NCBI RefSeq assembly: GCF_028389875.1
Contig: NC_084665.1
Coordinates: 97,445,435 to 97,509,434 of the forward strand
DNA length: 64,000 nt
DNA from: Rhea pennata
Taxonomy: Eukaryota > Chordata > Aves > Rheiformes > Rheidae
Reading direction: 5' to 3'
The notes under the pieces are model-generated. The model made no database searches. It was not told the origin of the DNA and saw only the letters and a list, made by a program, of their open reading frames with translations. The number at the start of each line of letters is the position of its first letter. Positions within the stretch are counted from its first letter, which is position 1. The translations under genes were made by a program, and so were the position numbers. Below, in pieces: positions 10,561 to 23,384 of the stretch.

Positions 10561-13500
10561 TCAGAGTGACTTCACCCCTGTGAACGACCTGCTCTTTTTC
10601 CTAAATGCGTAGGGCAGCCTCATTAACTACACCTGTCCCCACCACCCGGTGAACATAGCTAAAATACATGGCTAAAATCACATGCAAAAGCGATTATGAA
10701 ATAATTCAAGCTGATAGCATAATGTTGATGCACAGACCAAGTCTTTGTTCGTATACACTAAACAGTAGTTTTAACAGCTGTGTGCTACTATTAGACTGAT
10801 CCAGTGGATATAGGAGACACTTGAGCCTGGATTTTAGTTCTTTGAGCATTTTTTTTCCTTCAAGTGTAATAGGATACTTCAACAAATCATGATAGCTAGC
10901 AACAGGGAGCTTGAATCATACTTCCCCACTAACTAGAGAATGAGCTGAAAGTCAGCTAGGTGAAGGACTAAACCCTGACCTCTGCCTGAAGTTCAACAGG
11001 TGCCTGTAAGAGCATAAAAAAATAAAAAGAAAGAAAAGAAAGAAAAAAGACTTAAAATCCTGGTCTGTAACAGGTCCTGGAGAAAGGCATATTTTTGTTA
11101 CTGTGTAGCCATACCCTCCCTGGCCTTTCCATCTCCCCTCTCCTCCTTACATCCTTACAGCTTGGAGAGATAGGCCTGGAGCATGGCTTATGCAGATAAT
11201 GTTTTAAGAAACCTACCAGTATCCAAAATAGTCAGACAAGTACAGGGAACTGTTTGGCTGTCTTGCAACAGCCAAATTTTTGAGTTTTCAGATAGGCAAA
11301 TAGTATGTGAAAATCTCTCAGTCATCCAAGGGTATACAGGGACCCATATAACCGGAGTAAGAACAACTCTGTGCTCTTTTGAAGGAACTGTTGGCTACAA
11401 AGGGAGAAAAGGAAAATTTCTAAGCCAGAAAGAATTGGGTTTTTTTTAGAAATAATTTTACAATTTGTTCTCATAATTATATTATTTAACAATAAATTTG
11501 ACTGTCTTCAGTTGTATTAACACCTATGCCACAGCCGATGCCTTTTCTGCACTTGAGTAGCTGTTAGTCACCCCCCATGAAGAAGGCAGCAAAAAGTAAC
11601 AAAGAAAATCCCATTGTTGAACAAGACAGCAATACAGACTACATCTTTTCAACTTCCAAGCTTATGCACTGTGAAAGGGTTTTGAATTCTGTTTACTCTC
11701 TCTCAGCATGAATCTAAACCTGCGCTAGACAACATTTGGGTGCATATGGTGCAGCTCAGAAACCCCTGTTAAAATTGGATATGGCAACATTTGGTTTTAG
11801 TTGCTCTTCAGACATCTCCAGATGACCTTGTTCTTCAATAAAAGAACTCAGAAGTCTCTGTCTGGAGATACTACTAAACTACAGAAAACAATTTTCATTC
11901 AGCCGTTCATAGAGACTGGAATACAAAATAGCATTTTGTGTTCACATTTGAAGAGTTTAAATCTACGTGGTAAATTAATAACAGTGATGCTCCACTGAGT
12001 TTATCTGGCATCTGGCAGTGCCTACACTGAAAGTCATTAAATTTAATTGACTGCCTTATGTGTGACATTTTCTCAATCAGATTTTTATAACATGGTTAAT
12101 TGGACATTAGAGACAAAAAATAATGAAATATCCTCTATTCTAAGAGCAAGATGCTGGGCTTCTAGACTACAGACAGTAAAGATGATTACTGATGGTTCAT
12201 GCAGAAAAAATTGCTCCTGCTACCACAAACAGCAAGAAAAAAAATAATTCTATGGCATGTTGAGGAACTTATCAGCTATGAGGTCAATATAGTAAAAGCT
12301 ACAATGAATTCCCTACCTTAAAAATATTCATGTATCAAATTGTCTGCAGGTACCAGTTAATAGTAAGCTCTATTCCTCAACAGCTTAAGGCAAATTCATA
12401 AAAATCATGCTAAAATGCATCAATTCTCAAATGGTAAGAATGAAATAACTATGTAAGATTAATTATTAACGATTCTTCCACCTAAGAAATCAGCTGAGGT
12501 CTACAAAGGAATCTTTTCTAGTCTTCCTTTCTTTTATTCTTGTAAAAATGCAAAATTAACTTTTTACTCCTGAATAATGTATTTTTAGATCTTGTGGTTG
12601 AGGAAGTAGTGAATCTGAACACAGGTAAATATGAATGTAGCATTTGCCACAGAATTTGCCATTTTGCAGTTAAATGCAGTATTTTCTTTTTTCAGTTTTC
12701 TTCATGCTGCTTACTGATCACTTATTTCTCACTCTCCAGCTTGCCTCGCCTCACAAGGACGAGTCAAACTATATTGTGTTCTACTTTATTTTCTAATAAA
12801 TTTAGATAAATTTTCTAATAATTTTCTAAAAAGTAGGGAAGTTGAGACCTAAATAAGCTGGAGTTGAGACCTACTCTGAAACTGGTCAATTCAGATAGCC
12901 CACATGGCCAGCTTACAATCTGGCTCATCTGGAAAATATCACCAGCAACCACTGCCACAGGCAGCAAGCAAATATGCTGATTCTGCCTAAATCCTTCTTG
13001 CTTCCTGTCTGGCTATCTGAACAACATACCCGTTTGGGGCTGCACACATAAAATAGGCCTGAAACGAAGGATATTTTGTGGCTATAGAATAAATTTTCCA
13101 TCAACATGGAATTTCCTAGCCTGCTGCAAAGTCTGGTGACTTCCTCAATAGAGTATTATCCCTTTTTCCCAATTAGTAGCAATTTCCAGATCTATGAGAT
13201 TAGAAAGTTTAATTTTGATAGAAGATTCAAACACAAACCAAGGAGCTCATTTAGATATACTACATACAAACAAATGTTTAAATACATAATCTCATCTTAG
13301 GCAATGACCTCCTAATACTATCATTGGGAATTTTGTGAAATAACATCAGCAACATAATGCCTTATGGGAACATGAGACTGACAGATTTCTAGACGAATGC
13401 TTAGAGCTTCATTTTTGTCTCCCATTCTATAAGCAGCACCTGAAGCAACATATTTCTCTTTTCAAGTAGCTGTGGGATGCTTACTCAGCGCTATAATAAA

Positions 13501-14700
13501 AGGAGAGGTCACTGTCACCACAGGAAGATGAAGCCCTGATTCAAGCAGAAGAGGGGAAGGAGATGAAGCGCTTTATGGCTCTTCATGCATCTGATTACGT
13601 ATAAAAGTCCCGTATTTCTATCTAGGAAATCCCAGAATATGGGGGGGTATGCCATGCAACACACACACAGCTGTCCAGAACTTCAAAGATCTATCACATA
13701 TGTTGCTCATACTGCAGCTACAAGTGTCATACAGCTTCTAAGTGCAAATATGAAACTTCGTATGCTTCAAGGGCACACTGGCCTCATCATGCTACTCAGT
13801 ATCATCTTATTGCAGACAAGTAGTGGCCATTTATCTGGGACTTATGGGTCATAAAACAGCACCACAAAGATACAGGACTGACAGGACTACCAGACCACAA
13901 ATGGATTGCACTGGGTAATACAAAGTAGGGAAGAGAAAAAGAAGTTAAAGTTCTGTTAAATTTGGCCTGTCCTTGGCAAACTTGTATCTAAATATCATAT
14001 GATTTCTTACAGCCTCCATTTTCTTCATAAAACAAAGTTCAAGCCTGCTTAAATGCATGGGATCTAGGATTAAGAAAAAAGTGGCTACACTTCATTTCTG
14101 ATGTGCTAATCACAAAAGCATGCTCTACGTAGATTTTTAGATTTCCAGAGACATTTTCCTATAGTGACAGAAATGTCAAAAAACTTATGTATTGAGTAGT
14201 TTAAATTGATCATTGTAAATCAAAGAAAATTATTTTGTAGATTTAGCTCCCTAAGCTGATATTAAAAATTTAGCTACAAGCCAGCTACTAGAATACTGTT
14301 ATCCAAAGACAGTTGAGATGTTGGAACATAATTTAAGTATTTACCACATAGCAACATGGTCATAAAATAAAAATTATTAATAAAAATAGACATTTTTAGA
14401 ATGGGAATGTATTTAAGATATTTTTCTGTCATTATAAGGACTTGTCAGATGCAACTTAGTAATACAATATTCTTTTTAGTGTATACATTGCCAAACTACA
14501 GGTGCTCATCTGAAACTCTTAAGCTACAGCAAAAGAAATAAATTACAAAGATTACATTAACAAACCATATCAAATGCAAGATTACTTCATTAAAAACTGT
14601 TATTGCTGTATTCATTTCAAATAATACAAAACATATAAAGCCTCCCCAGAATTTTGGTAAATAGCAGATTTCAGTTTCTTTAATTGCTTCCATTAGAGTC
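10561..14700. other. Intergenic spacer between the SDHAF4 promoter and FAM135A 3' end
   Basis: AT-rich sequence with an A/G-rich simple stretch near 11,017-11,049 and no recognised gene, tRNA or obvious full repeat. Open frames here are short and do not resemble known families. Confidence 0.6.
11017..11049. repeat. A/G-rich simple repeat (AAAGA-type)
   Basis: Runs of aaaaa, aaaga and aagaaag in tandem. Low-complexity sequence. Confidence 0.7.
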
Positions 14701-14710
14701 ATTTGTTCAT

Positions 14711-14716
14711 TTTATT
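14711..14716 (-). terminator. FAM135A: Candidate FAM135A polyadenylation signal
   Basis: This is the nearest AATAAA on the minus strand downstream of the FAM135A stop (about 1.2 kb after it). ATTAAA variants lie closer, for example at 15,870-15,875 and 15,671-15,676, and could be used as alternatives. Confidence 0.35.
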
Positions 14717-15938
14717 AACACCAGATGCAATAATACAATGCTAAAAATAAACATGCATTATACAACAATTTTGTATTTTTCAAAAAAAGTTCATTACACT
14801 TAGTGAATGCACATGTAACCTTTTTTCCTACCTTTAGTGAACTGTTGTTGGAAATACATGAAAGGGAAGGAAAGAGAAACCAAACTTAATGCTATTCAGC
14901 ACCAGTAAAAAGTCAATAGACTTTAACGTTCCCGTAATATCAAAAACATTTTATCTGTATCACTAAACAGGTAAAGTTTATAATATTGTCCCATTTCAGG
15001 ATGTATTGATTTATATTTACAATACTTTGTAGTCAATAAAACATTTTAACAATATTTAAAAATTGCTTAAATTCATAAAAGTATTGCAGAAATTTATAAC
15101 ATTTACTTATTTTACGTACATACAAGGAAGTCCATGTAAAACTGTCCATGTTCATATGAAGATTTGACAGAGTAAGGAGTAATTTTAATAAATTTTGCAA
15201 AACCTCAATTATTTGAAGGCAGCTATCATTAAACATTCAAAAATCCTTAGTTGTCATTTGCTTCTGAAAACTGAAGTTCCAGTAATCAAAGTAAATATGT
15301 AAACTAATATGTTTTTGAGATCAGTAGAAAATATATTCCCACAGGCATAACATGTTTAATAAGGATGATAATGATTTTGTAGAAAACTGTTAAGATGTAG
15401 TGATATCTAAACAGACAACTCAGTAGTGGTCTTCTTTGTGAAACCGACAAATATAGTCATTTTCAAATATCCAGTATTTTAGCAGCTTATTGTGTTTCCA
15501 GTTAAACTTTCTGCAGTGCTAAAATACAACTGAATGCTTAATACCTTATTAGAATTTTTTAATTTCCAAATTATTTTGGCATCTAAAGCCTCTAGTAAAA
15601 TGTAGCCATGTAATACTGACTTCTTAAGTCTAAGAACCGATAATACTCCAACCAAAAGTACACACTGAGCTTTAATCTTGAAATAATTAGGTACCCAAAA
15701 TTAAGAAAAAGTAATAGAAAAGTAAAAAGAACAAAATAAAAAAAAAATATTGCACAGCCACATTGCCTAGAAAGTAAAGTTGATGTTAAAAAGCCCTAAG
15801 TGTGGATGATATAAATTATCTTCCATATAAAAAGTATAAATATCTCCTAAAATACAGCTGCAGCTATACTTTAATACCACACATTATTTGATTCATCTGT
15901 TAATGAGGTAATAACCAAGTCTCTTACAACACTTTTCT
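14717..15938 (-). other. FAM135A: Probable FAM135A 3' UTR
   Basis: Stop-rich, AT-rich sequence directly following the FAM135A stop codon, with several ATTAAA or AATAAA candidates. The extent is inferred only from the position of these signals. Confidence 0.45.
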
Positions 15939-17005
<1,067 letters not shown>

Positions 17006-17194
17006 TTATAACGAGTCTCTTGACAACTACTACAGAATAATTAAACATTTTATAGCTAAAATTGGGAACCAACTTATTACAAGTCCTTGTACAAAAAAAA
17101 GGTAGAAAAATCAATTACAATAGGTACAGCAAGAGAACTAACTGTTGGGTACTGTACATATTTTAATACACTTGGATTTGACTGATTTGAGGTG

Positions 17195-17340
17195 TTAGGT
17201 TTATCTCGGTTGGTTAGAGTGGGTGCTGCTAATGACAAGGTTGCAGGTTCAATCTCCATACAGGCTACTCATTTGAGGGTTGGACTAGGTAATCTCCAGA
17301 GGTCCCTTCCAACCTTACCATTCTATGATTCTGATGATTC
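17195..17340 (+). mobile_element. tRNA-Ile-derived SINE with CR1-type tail (TguSINE1-like)
   Basis: The head (about 17,195-17,268) aligns by eye to tRNA-Ile(AAT): an A box in TTGGTTAGAGTGGG, an anticodon-arm remnant GTGCTGCTAATGA, and a B box GGTTCAATCTC. The tail (about 17,269-17,340) is CR1-like: TTGGACTAGGTAATCTCCAG, then a run ending ATTCTATGATTCT. A tRNA head with a LINE tail defines a SINE mobilised by the matching LINE. The tRNA is not functional: the arms are mispaired and there is no acceptor stem. Songbird TguSINE1 has this architecture, which supports a passerine source. Confidence 0.82.
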
Positions 17341-20295
17341 CTACTTAACCAAAGGTTATGGTTCAAACCTTTGTCTTGTGTTTTAGGATGGAGGGGATAT
17401 AGGAATAAACTGTACAGTTTCTGGATGACAGAAGGGAGTAAAGCCTTTACATTGCTTAAAGAAACCTAAAGATGACTGATGCCTTGTCTTCCCTGGTATT
17501 TCAGTCAACAGTGTAGCTGCACATGGATTAATGCATAGCATAATGATGAATGTAATATAGCCCACCTAACATACGTGCCTCTTTTAGGCACTATCTTGCT
17601 ATAAGATTTGGCCAGTTTTAGCCCCAGATAGGGGTCTACCCAACACAACTTTCCAGATTCCTGTTATAAATAAACCCAGATTTCCTACTTCTTGGGTAAG
17701 TAGTCTAATAATAAGATGATGCAAAGGTAGGATCCCCCCATTAGTGAGGAAGTTATAGTTCTCAACATATTTAACCTTAATGAGTTCTCCAAAAAACTTC
17801 AGCAGACTCTTAGTACTGTCCATCTGCTTAAGCCAGAATACAGTGGATTTTTAGGGAAAATTGGCAGCCTCTGCCTTAGAACAGCCCCTCTGAATATCAC
17901 AGCCAGCTGCAGTTAAATACAAAGGGAACAGCTAGGCAAAAATCGGCGAACACTTAAAAAATTTAGGTGCATGTAAGAGGAAGCTGTACTCAAAAGCAGC
18001 CAGCTTGGCTTGTTCTTCAGGAATCTCGTAGGTGTTAGGTGCTTACATCTCATGAGCAGACTTGATCTAACCACATTTACATCAGTGCTTAGTTTCACAG
18101 TGGGGATATCAATCAGCCCTATTTTTAAGTTCTGGAGAATAATGGTCTCTAACCCTTCCTTTGTTCATTTACAGAATTTACTTAGTATATTTTAAAAATT
18201 ATAGAAAGATTGAAAATAAAATAATTTTTCAAAGGTGCTACTCTGAATCTGTAGCAAACACTTCATATAAATCAAACTTTTCTTTCATTAAAACAACAAA
18301 AAAGAGATAAATTACTGCAGTAAGAAAAATAAATGATTTACTATCTGCTTTTCAGAAGCTATACTGCAGGGATAAACTCCTGAGTTTTAGTTTCTCTGTG
18401 TTCAGATAGAATATATGTAAGCATTAATATATCTTTATTCTTAAAGAGGAGAATAGATTCCAAAGTAAAACACCTTTCCTTCTTCCCGGATATTGTTTCC
18501 TAAATTTCCAGTATTTTATAGACTGTATGAAGACTATATCCCAAAACCAAGTCAGCTACAAAAACAATGCTGAACAACTTTAGTATGTAAAAGGTAAGTG
18601 GAGCTTCCTAGATTTCAAAGGAAATTGATAAATAAAAAATCTAGAAATCTATAAAAATGTATAGAAAATGTATCCAATAGAGATCTTGGATTCAGTCCCC
18701 TTGAAATAATAAGCAGGTATTTTTTGGTACTATGTGTCCATGAAAGACAACTCTATCTCAGATAATGAACTAAATCACTAGGATCTTTTATTTGACATCT
18801 GATGAAAAATGACTGCAGAAAATCTTATGCACAGATGTGGATGCCAGTTCCAAAACTTTGAACTGAGCTGAAGATAACACATTTGGAATAAATCAAAGAT
18901 AGGAGTTCCCTGCAGGCTGATCTGCGATAATTTTGCCAATTCCTTGGATGTCTAGGTACCTTGTATTAAGTATTTTTGATATAAGCTTCCCCACGAGAAA
19001 TATCCATTACGGTTCCTGCAAAAGGTAGAGAGAAGTGGACTGCCTAGATTTTTTAATCAACCTGCGGAAGGACAGAAGGAAAGAAGGAATGTCCTGAGGA
19101 TTCATTAGAGGAACATCTGTCTACATCAATCAACATTTAATAGACTTTTTTTCAGCTTGGTGTGCAATAAGAACAAACAAACAGAAAACACACAAGCTTA
19201 AGACATCACAATCTAATAAATACGACTTCCCTCTTTTGGTGACAGTGACTCATTTTATGCTTTAAATTCCACTCCAAATTCACAGCAAGAATGTCTTGAG
19301 CTTGCCTTAATTTTAGCCATGATAAATATCAGTAATCTTTCATTACAAGACATTTGTTTTCTGCAGTAGAAACCCACTTTTGACTAAGACTTTTGAGAAA
19401 AGCATTTCAATAGGGACTCGGAAGGCATATAGAGTATTTCATAATCATGAATTTTATTGTCTAACTGTTCTTCTTGGGTTTTGCTTTGGATGACCCTTTG
19501 CACTTATGATGAAGAAAAAGTGTGAATCTTCTGGTTTATTCTTCTTGTATTCTTATATCTTCTTTTTTATTCTGACATGGTTTGTGTGACCCCTATGACT
19601 ATGGATGGGTGTTCCAAGAAAGAGAAGAATTGAAATGGAGAATAAAAACATATAACCTCTCAACCTTCTAATACATTAGAAACCCCTGAACCATTCATCA
19701 ATGCAAAGGAACTGCACAGTATTCAACAGCTTCCTTAATGCGCTCTGAAAAGCCTAAGATAATACCCAGGACAAAATCAGAGAAGGATGTCAAATACGGA
19801 AGCGTGCAATGCTAAACTGTGCCCAAATTAAACGTGCTTTTGGAGAACCGTCCAACGAACTAACTTATCATATTCTTTCTTTTATTTAGCAGTAAAAATT
19901 TGCCACCTCAATCATCTTTATATTTTGTTGTTTTCATTTACTTCCTGGACTTTGAATATATTCTGCCTTTAATTAAATCAGAAATTCAGCAATAAATTGA
20001 GGACAAGAATAAAGCTCAGTTAATTCATATGATCCACATCTTAATTTTCCCTCCAAAAAGACAAAAAACCTATGCCATAAGAGACCTGCCACATAAACTT
20101 ATTGGAAGTATTAAAAAACGAAAACAAAAAATAAAACTCAAACTTACGACACAATTATTCAAAGTAATCAATGATCCATATTTTCTTGTGAAGTAAAATT
20201 TTCAGCTACTGAATTAAAAAAATCTAATTAAGTCAACATTTCCAGAATTGTTGCAATTAGGCAGAAGTGCTAGAAGATTAAAATCTAATTCCATT

Positions 20296-20308
20296 GGGGG
20301 GGGGGGGG
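20296..20308 (+). repeat. Poly(G) run, 13 nt
   Basis: Thirteen consecutive G on the plus strand. Mononucleotide G tracts are prone to length error in assemblies. Confidence 0.9.
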
Positions 20309-21125
20309 AACTCCCACATTTGGACTCATCACATAATTTTTGCAAAGTACTCTTAAAAAAAAAACTGAGCTTTTCATTATCTAGAAAATACTGTCTAAAT
20401 TTTTCAACAGGATTTGGGATAGTTTGAAAAGAACAATGCAACTGAAAGACTATTGCTGAAATAATAAGCTCTATCCCATATACAGAATGTTCTCTTCTGT
20501 GGTAAGGAAACTTTTCTGGGCTTTCCATATTTGTATTCCTCATCTTCTAAAGAAACTTCAGTCTCAGCCAAAGTTAATTTAAGCATGTGCGGAATTTCAT
20601 ATATGTCAGCAGATGAGTGAATTCTCAAATAATAGCATTATTAGTCATTACTGAATTGACAACAGCTACAATTTTTTTTTTTTTTTAATAAATTTTCAAC
20701 TGGGTGAATCTGGAGCAGTGTATAGAGAGACCTGATAACCCACAACTAACTACAGTCAAAGATTTAATCTTTTTGTATAAACTCTAGTGTCAGAATCAGA
20801 AGACTTTGTAGTTCTATTATGAAATCTGCCTTCTAAGCATAGTCAATATCCAAGTAAGTAACAAGAGATGGAGCAAATGGTTAATGGAACAACAGGCTAC
20901 TGATTTTCTCTGACACTTCTATGACAAAAGAGATAACAAAATGCTATATCTCCTTCAACTCATTCAAAACAAGGCTTATACTGTTTGCAGTGAACAATAT
21001 TCACTATGAATGCCAGAGTTACTGAGCACAATCGAATTAAAATCACTTACAAATAGCTTTAAAAAACCAAAGTCCCACCATCTGATTCCATAAGCAAGCT
21101 GTTGTTTTGCTCAGCAACGTGCTAA

Positions 21126-21340
21126 TCATAAAATCCTGGAATAAAACAGTTTAGGTTAAAAGAGACCTTTGGAGATCACCTCATCTTACCCCCTTTCTCA
21201 AAAGACTGCCCACTTTGGTGTTAAATTAGGTAGCTCAGGGTCATATCTGGTGAAGTTTTGAGTCAAAGAAAACTTCTCAGTTCTGTCAAAGTACAATACT
21301 CCTGATGTTTCCTACAATTCTATCCATTCACAAACTGATC
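21126..21340 (-). mobile_element. Old CR1 fragment
   Basis: It starts with a decayed form of the CR1 reverse-complement end (tcataaaatcctggaataaa acagtttaggtt) and continues with CR1-like order (agagacctttggagatcacc). Strongly diverged; the upper limit is approximate. Confidence 0.6.
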
Positions 21341-23246
21341 TGGAAAGAGGGATCTGGAAGCTCTGGCATAAATGAAGTGTGGAAAAAGGGGGGTTAGAAA
21401 TTATGCCCCAGAATGCAGCCATCTCTCCCACAGTTGGCCTTCTGGACTACTCTGTAAAGCTAACACATCACACACAAAGTTAGATTTGCACTCCAAAAAC
21501 TCAAAATCTTGAGATGCTGAGTGCACTGAGGTCCAAATGCAAAACAGCTCAGACTTTCTGTGGCAATTCTACAAGGCTGATTAGGGAGTTAGATTTGTGC
21601 CAATTCAGAGTTTCATGCCAGCTCAAACTCTGCCTTGAAGACTTTACTTCAAAGAGCTTGGCTGCAGATGCTACAGAACCTACCAAATCTTTTCAACTTT
21701 GTTGGTATAGAGCTACAGAGAGCTGGGAAGTCCTAGCTCTTAGCAGAACTGGTTAGGTCAGTCTCCATGCCACACGACCAGTAGTTATGCTGTTTCACTT
21801 CTAGCCCCATTCCCATGCTGAGTTATAAAAAAGTTCTCCCTCCAGTCAAGAGGTGAAATGCTTCCTCCTTCCACAAAGCCAAACAGCACCAACTCAGCTA
21901 AGTGGGCATCCTGTGTGCAACAGTCACCTCAAAGCAAAAAACATGTCAACCAAGCTTGTTCAATGCTTATCTGCTGTTAATGTGGACATAAATGAAAACT
22001 AGAACTTCTTCACTTCAGAGATTAGGAAAATTCACATTTTAAAGGGGGAGAATAAAGCAATAAATAAGCATATCAGAATTCTGCTAACCAAACTCCATGG
22101 AAAAACTGTGACATTTGAATATAAGCTTACCTATTAAGTACAAAAATATCCTGGAAGAGACTAAGGATACATCTTTACCTTTGTGAACAGTGTAGCATAA
22201 AAGAAACAGAACTGTAAAGCAAATCTGTTGGTACTGAGAATCCCTTACTCATCATAATTGCCCATTTTCAGGGGAGTTTAATTTGGATGAGCTGTAGTCT
22301 GGTCCTATGGATAAGTCCATTAGCTGTTCATAAAGCTCATTAGCTGTGCTCTGAGGTAAATGGGGATGATGAAGACATCTGCTTCCAAATGCACTCCTGA
22401 GCCAAACTAAAGTACTAGCACAGGCCCATTCTACAGCTGACAAATAAGACTTCAGAAAACTACAAAACTAAATCTGAGGTAGAAGAACTTGAAACTCCAA
22501 AATATGTTGCAGGAAATGTTCCCTACAGTGAGCAAATAGTTCGTAATTGGCATAACTTCTCAACAGAGAGCAGCGTTTCAAGGTTTACTTTATGGTAGCC
22601 AACCTCAGCAGGCTATGGTTCTCACACACATAATCATTCATTACAGGAGAACTAGTTCTATCAAAAGTTTTGATGTCACTCTACTTTACTGGGCAAGCCC
22701 TTAATTGCAAAGAATCTATCAAAATTGTATCAAACTAAGGGAGGCCCTGCAGGGAGATGCTAAAGTTGTTTCTGGTGACTGGCTACAGAAACTTGAGCTT
22801 CTCAAAGACCAACTGATAGAAATGGAGTCTTTGTTTTTATATTTATACTAAGCAGTACTGGAGTTCTAGACAAAGTATTCACACACAAGAGACTTGTTCA
22901 AAACTAAACTAAAGCCAAATATTACAGGTCATTGACACTTTTCTTAGACAAAGCAGAACATCAGAACCAGCCTACATGTAAATGAAATTGTTCCCCTCTG
23001 ACTGGCAACTTCTTAACGCATCAGGCTAAGCAGGGTCTCTGAACCTGTCAAAATGACTATCTGAAGCACCATGAGCAGGAAAGGACAGATTTGCTGGGTT
23101 GCAATGGCTACAAAGCAAGAATTTACAGTATATTTTCTTAGACTCTGGAGTCTGTAATTTTTGCTGAAGCATATAACTAGCTGAGTATACAATGTGAATA
23201 AAGAAACATAATATTCTAATCTGAGAGAAAAAAGCTTCTCATTTAC

Positions 23247-23384
23247 CTTGCACAAGACAAAGTGAATTAGAGAAGCTGGGAGAAGTGCATGGGACAGTGC
23301 TCCAGTTACATCTGAAAGCATCTTCACTTTTATTGGAGCTACTGTCTTTCTGCTTCCTTCAACAAAAATCACAATATGCTCCAA
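23247..23384 (-). other. Exon-like open segment of unknown meaning
   Basis: An open frame of about 46 codons (from LEHIVIFVEGSRKTVAPIK to HFVLCK) ends exactly at a good donor, CAAG|GTAAATGAG. The acceptor side (TTTCAAG) is weak. It does not match FAM135A and its phase was not shown to fit the flanking exons. It is probably a pseudoexon or chance. Confidence 0.15.

Noticed and set aside
17199-17268. Possible tRNA-Ile gene
   Set aside because: Stem pairing is broken, the acceptor stem is missing and it runs straight into a CR1-like tail, so it is the head of a SINE.
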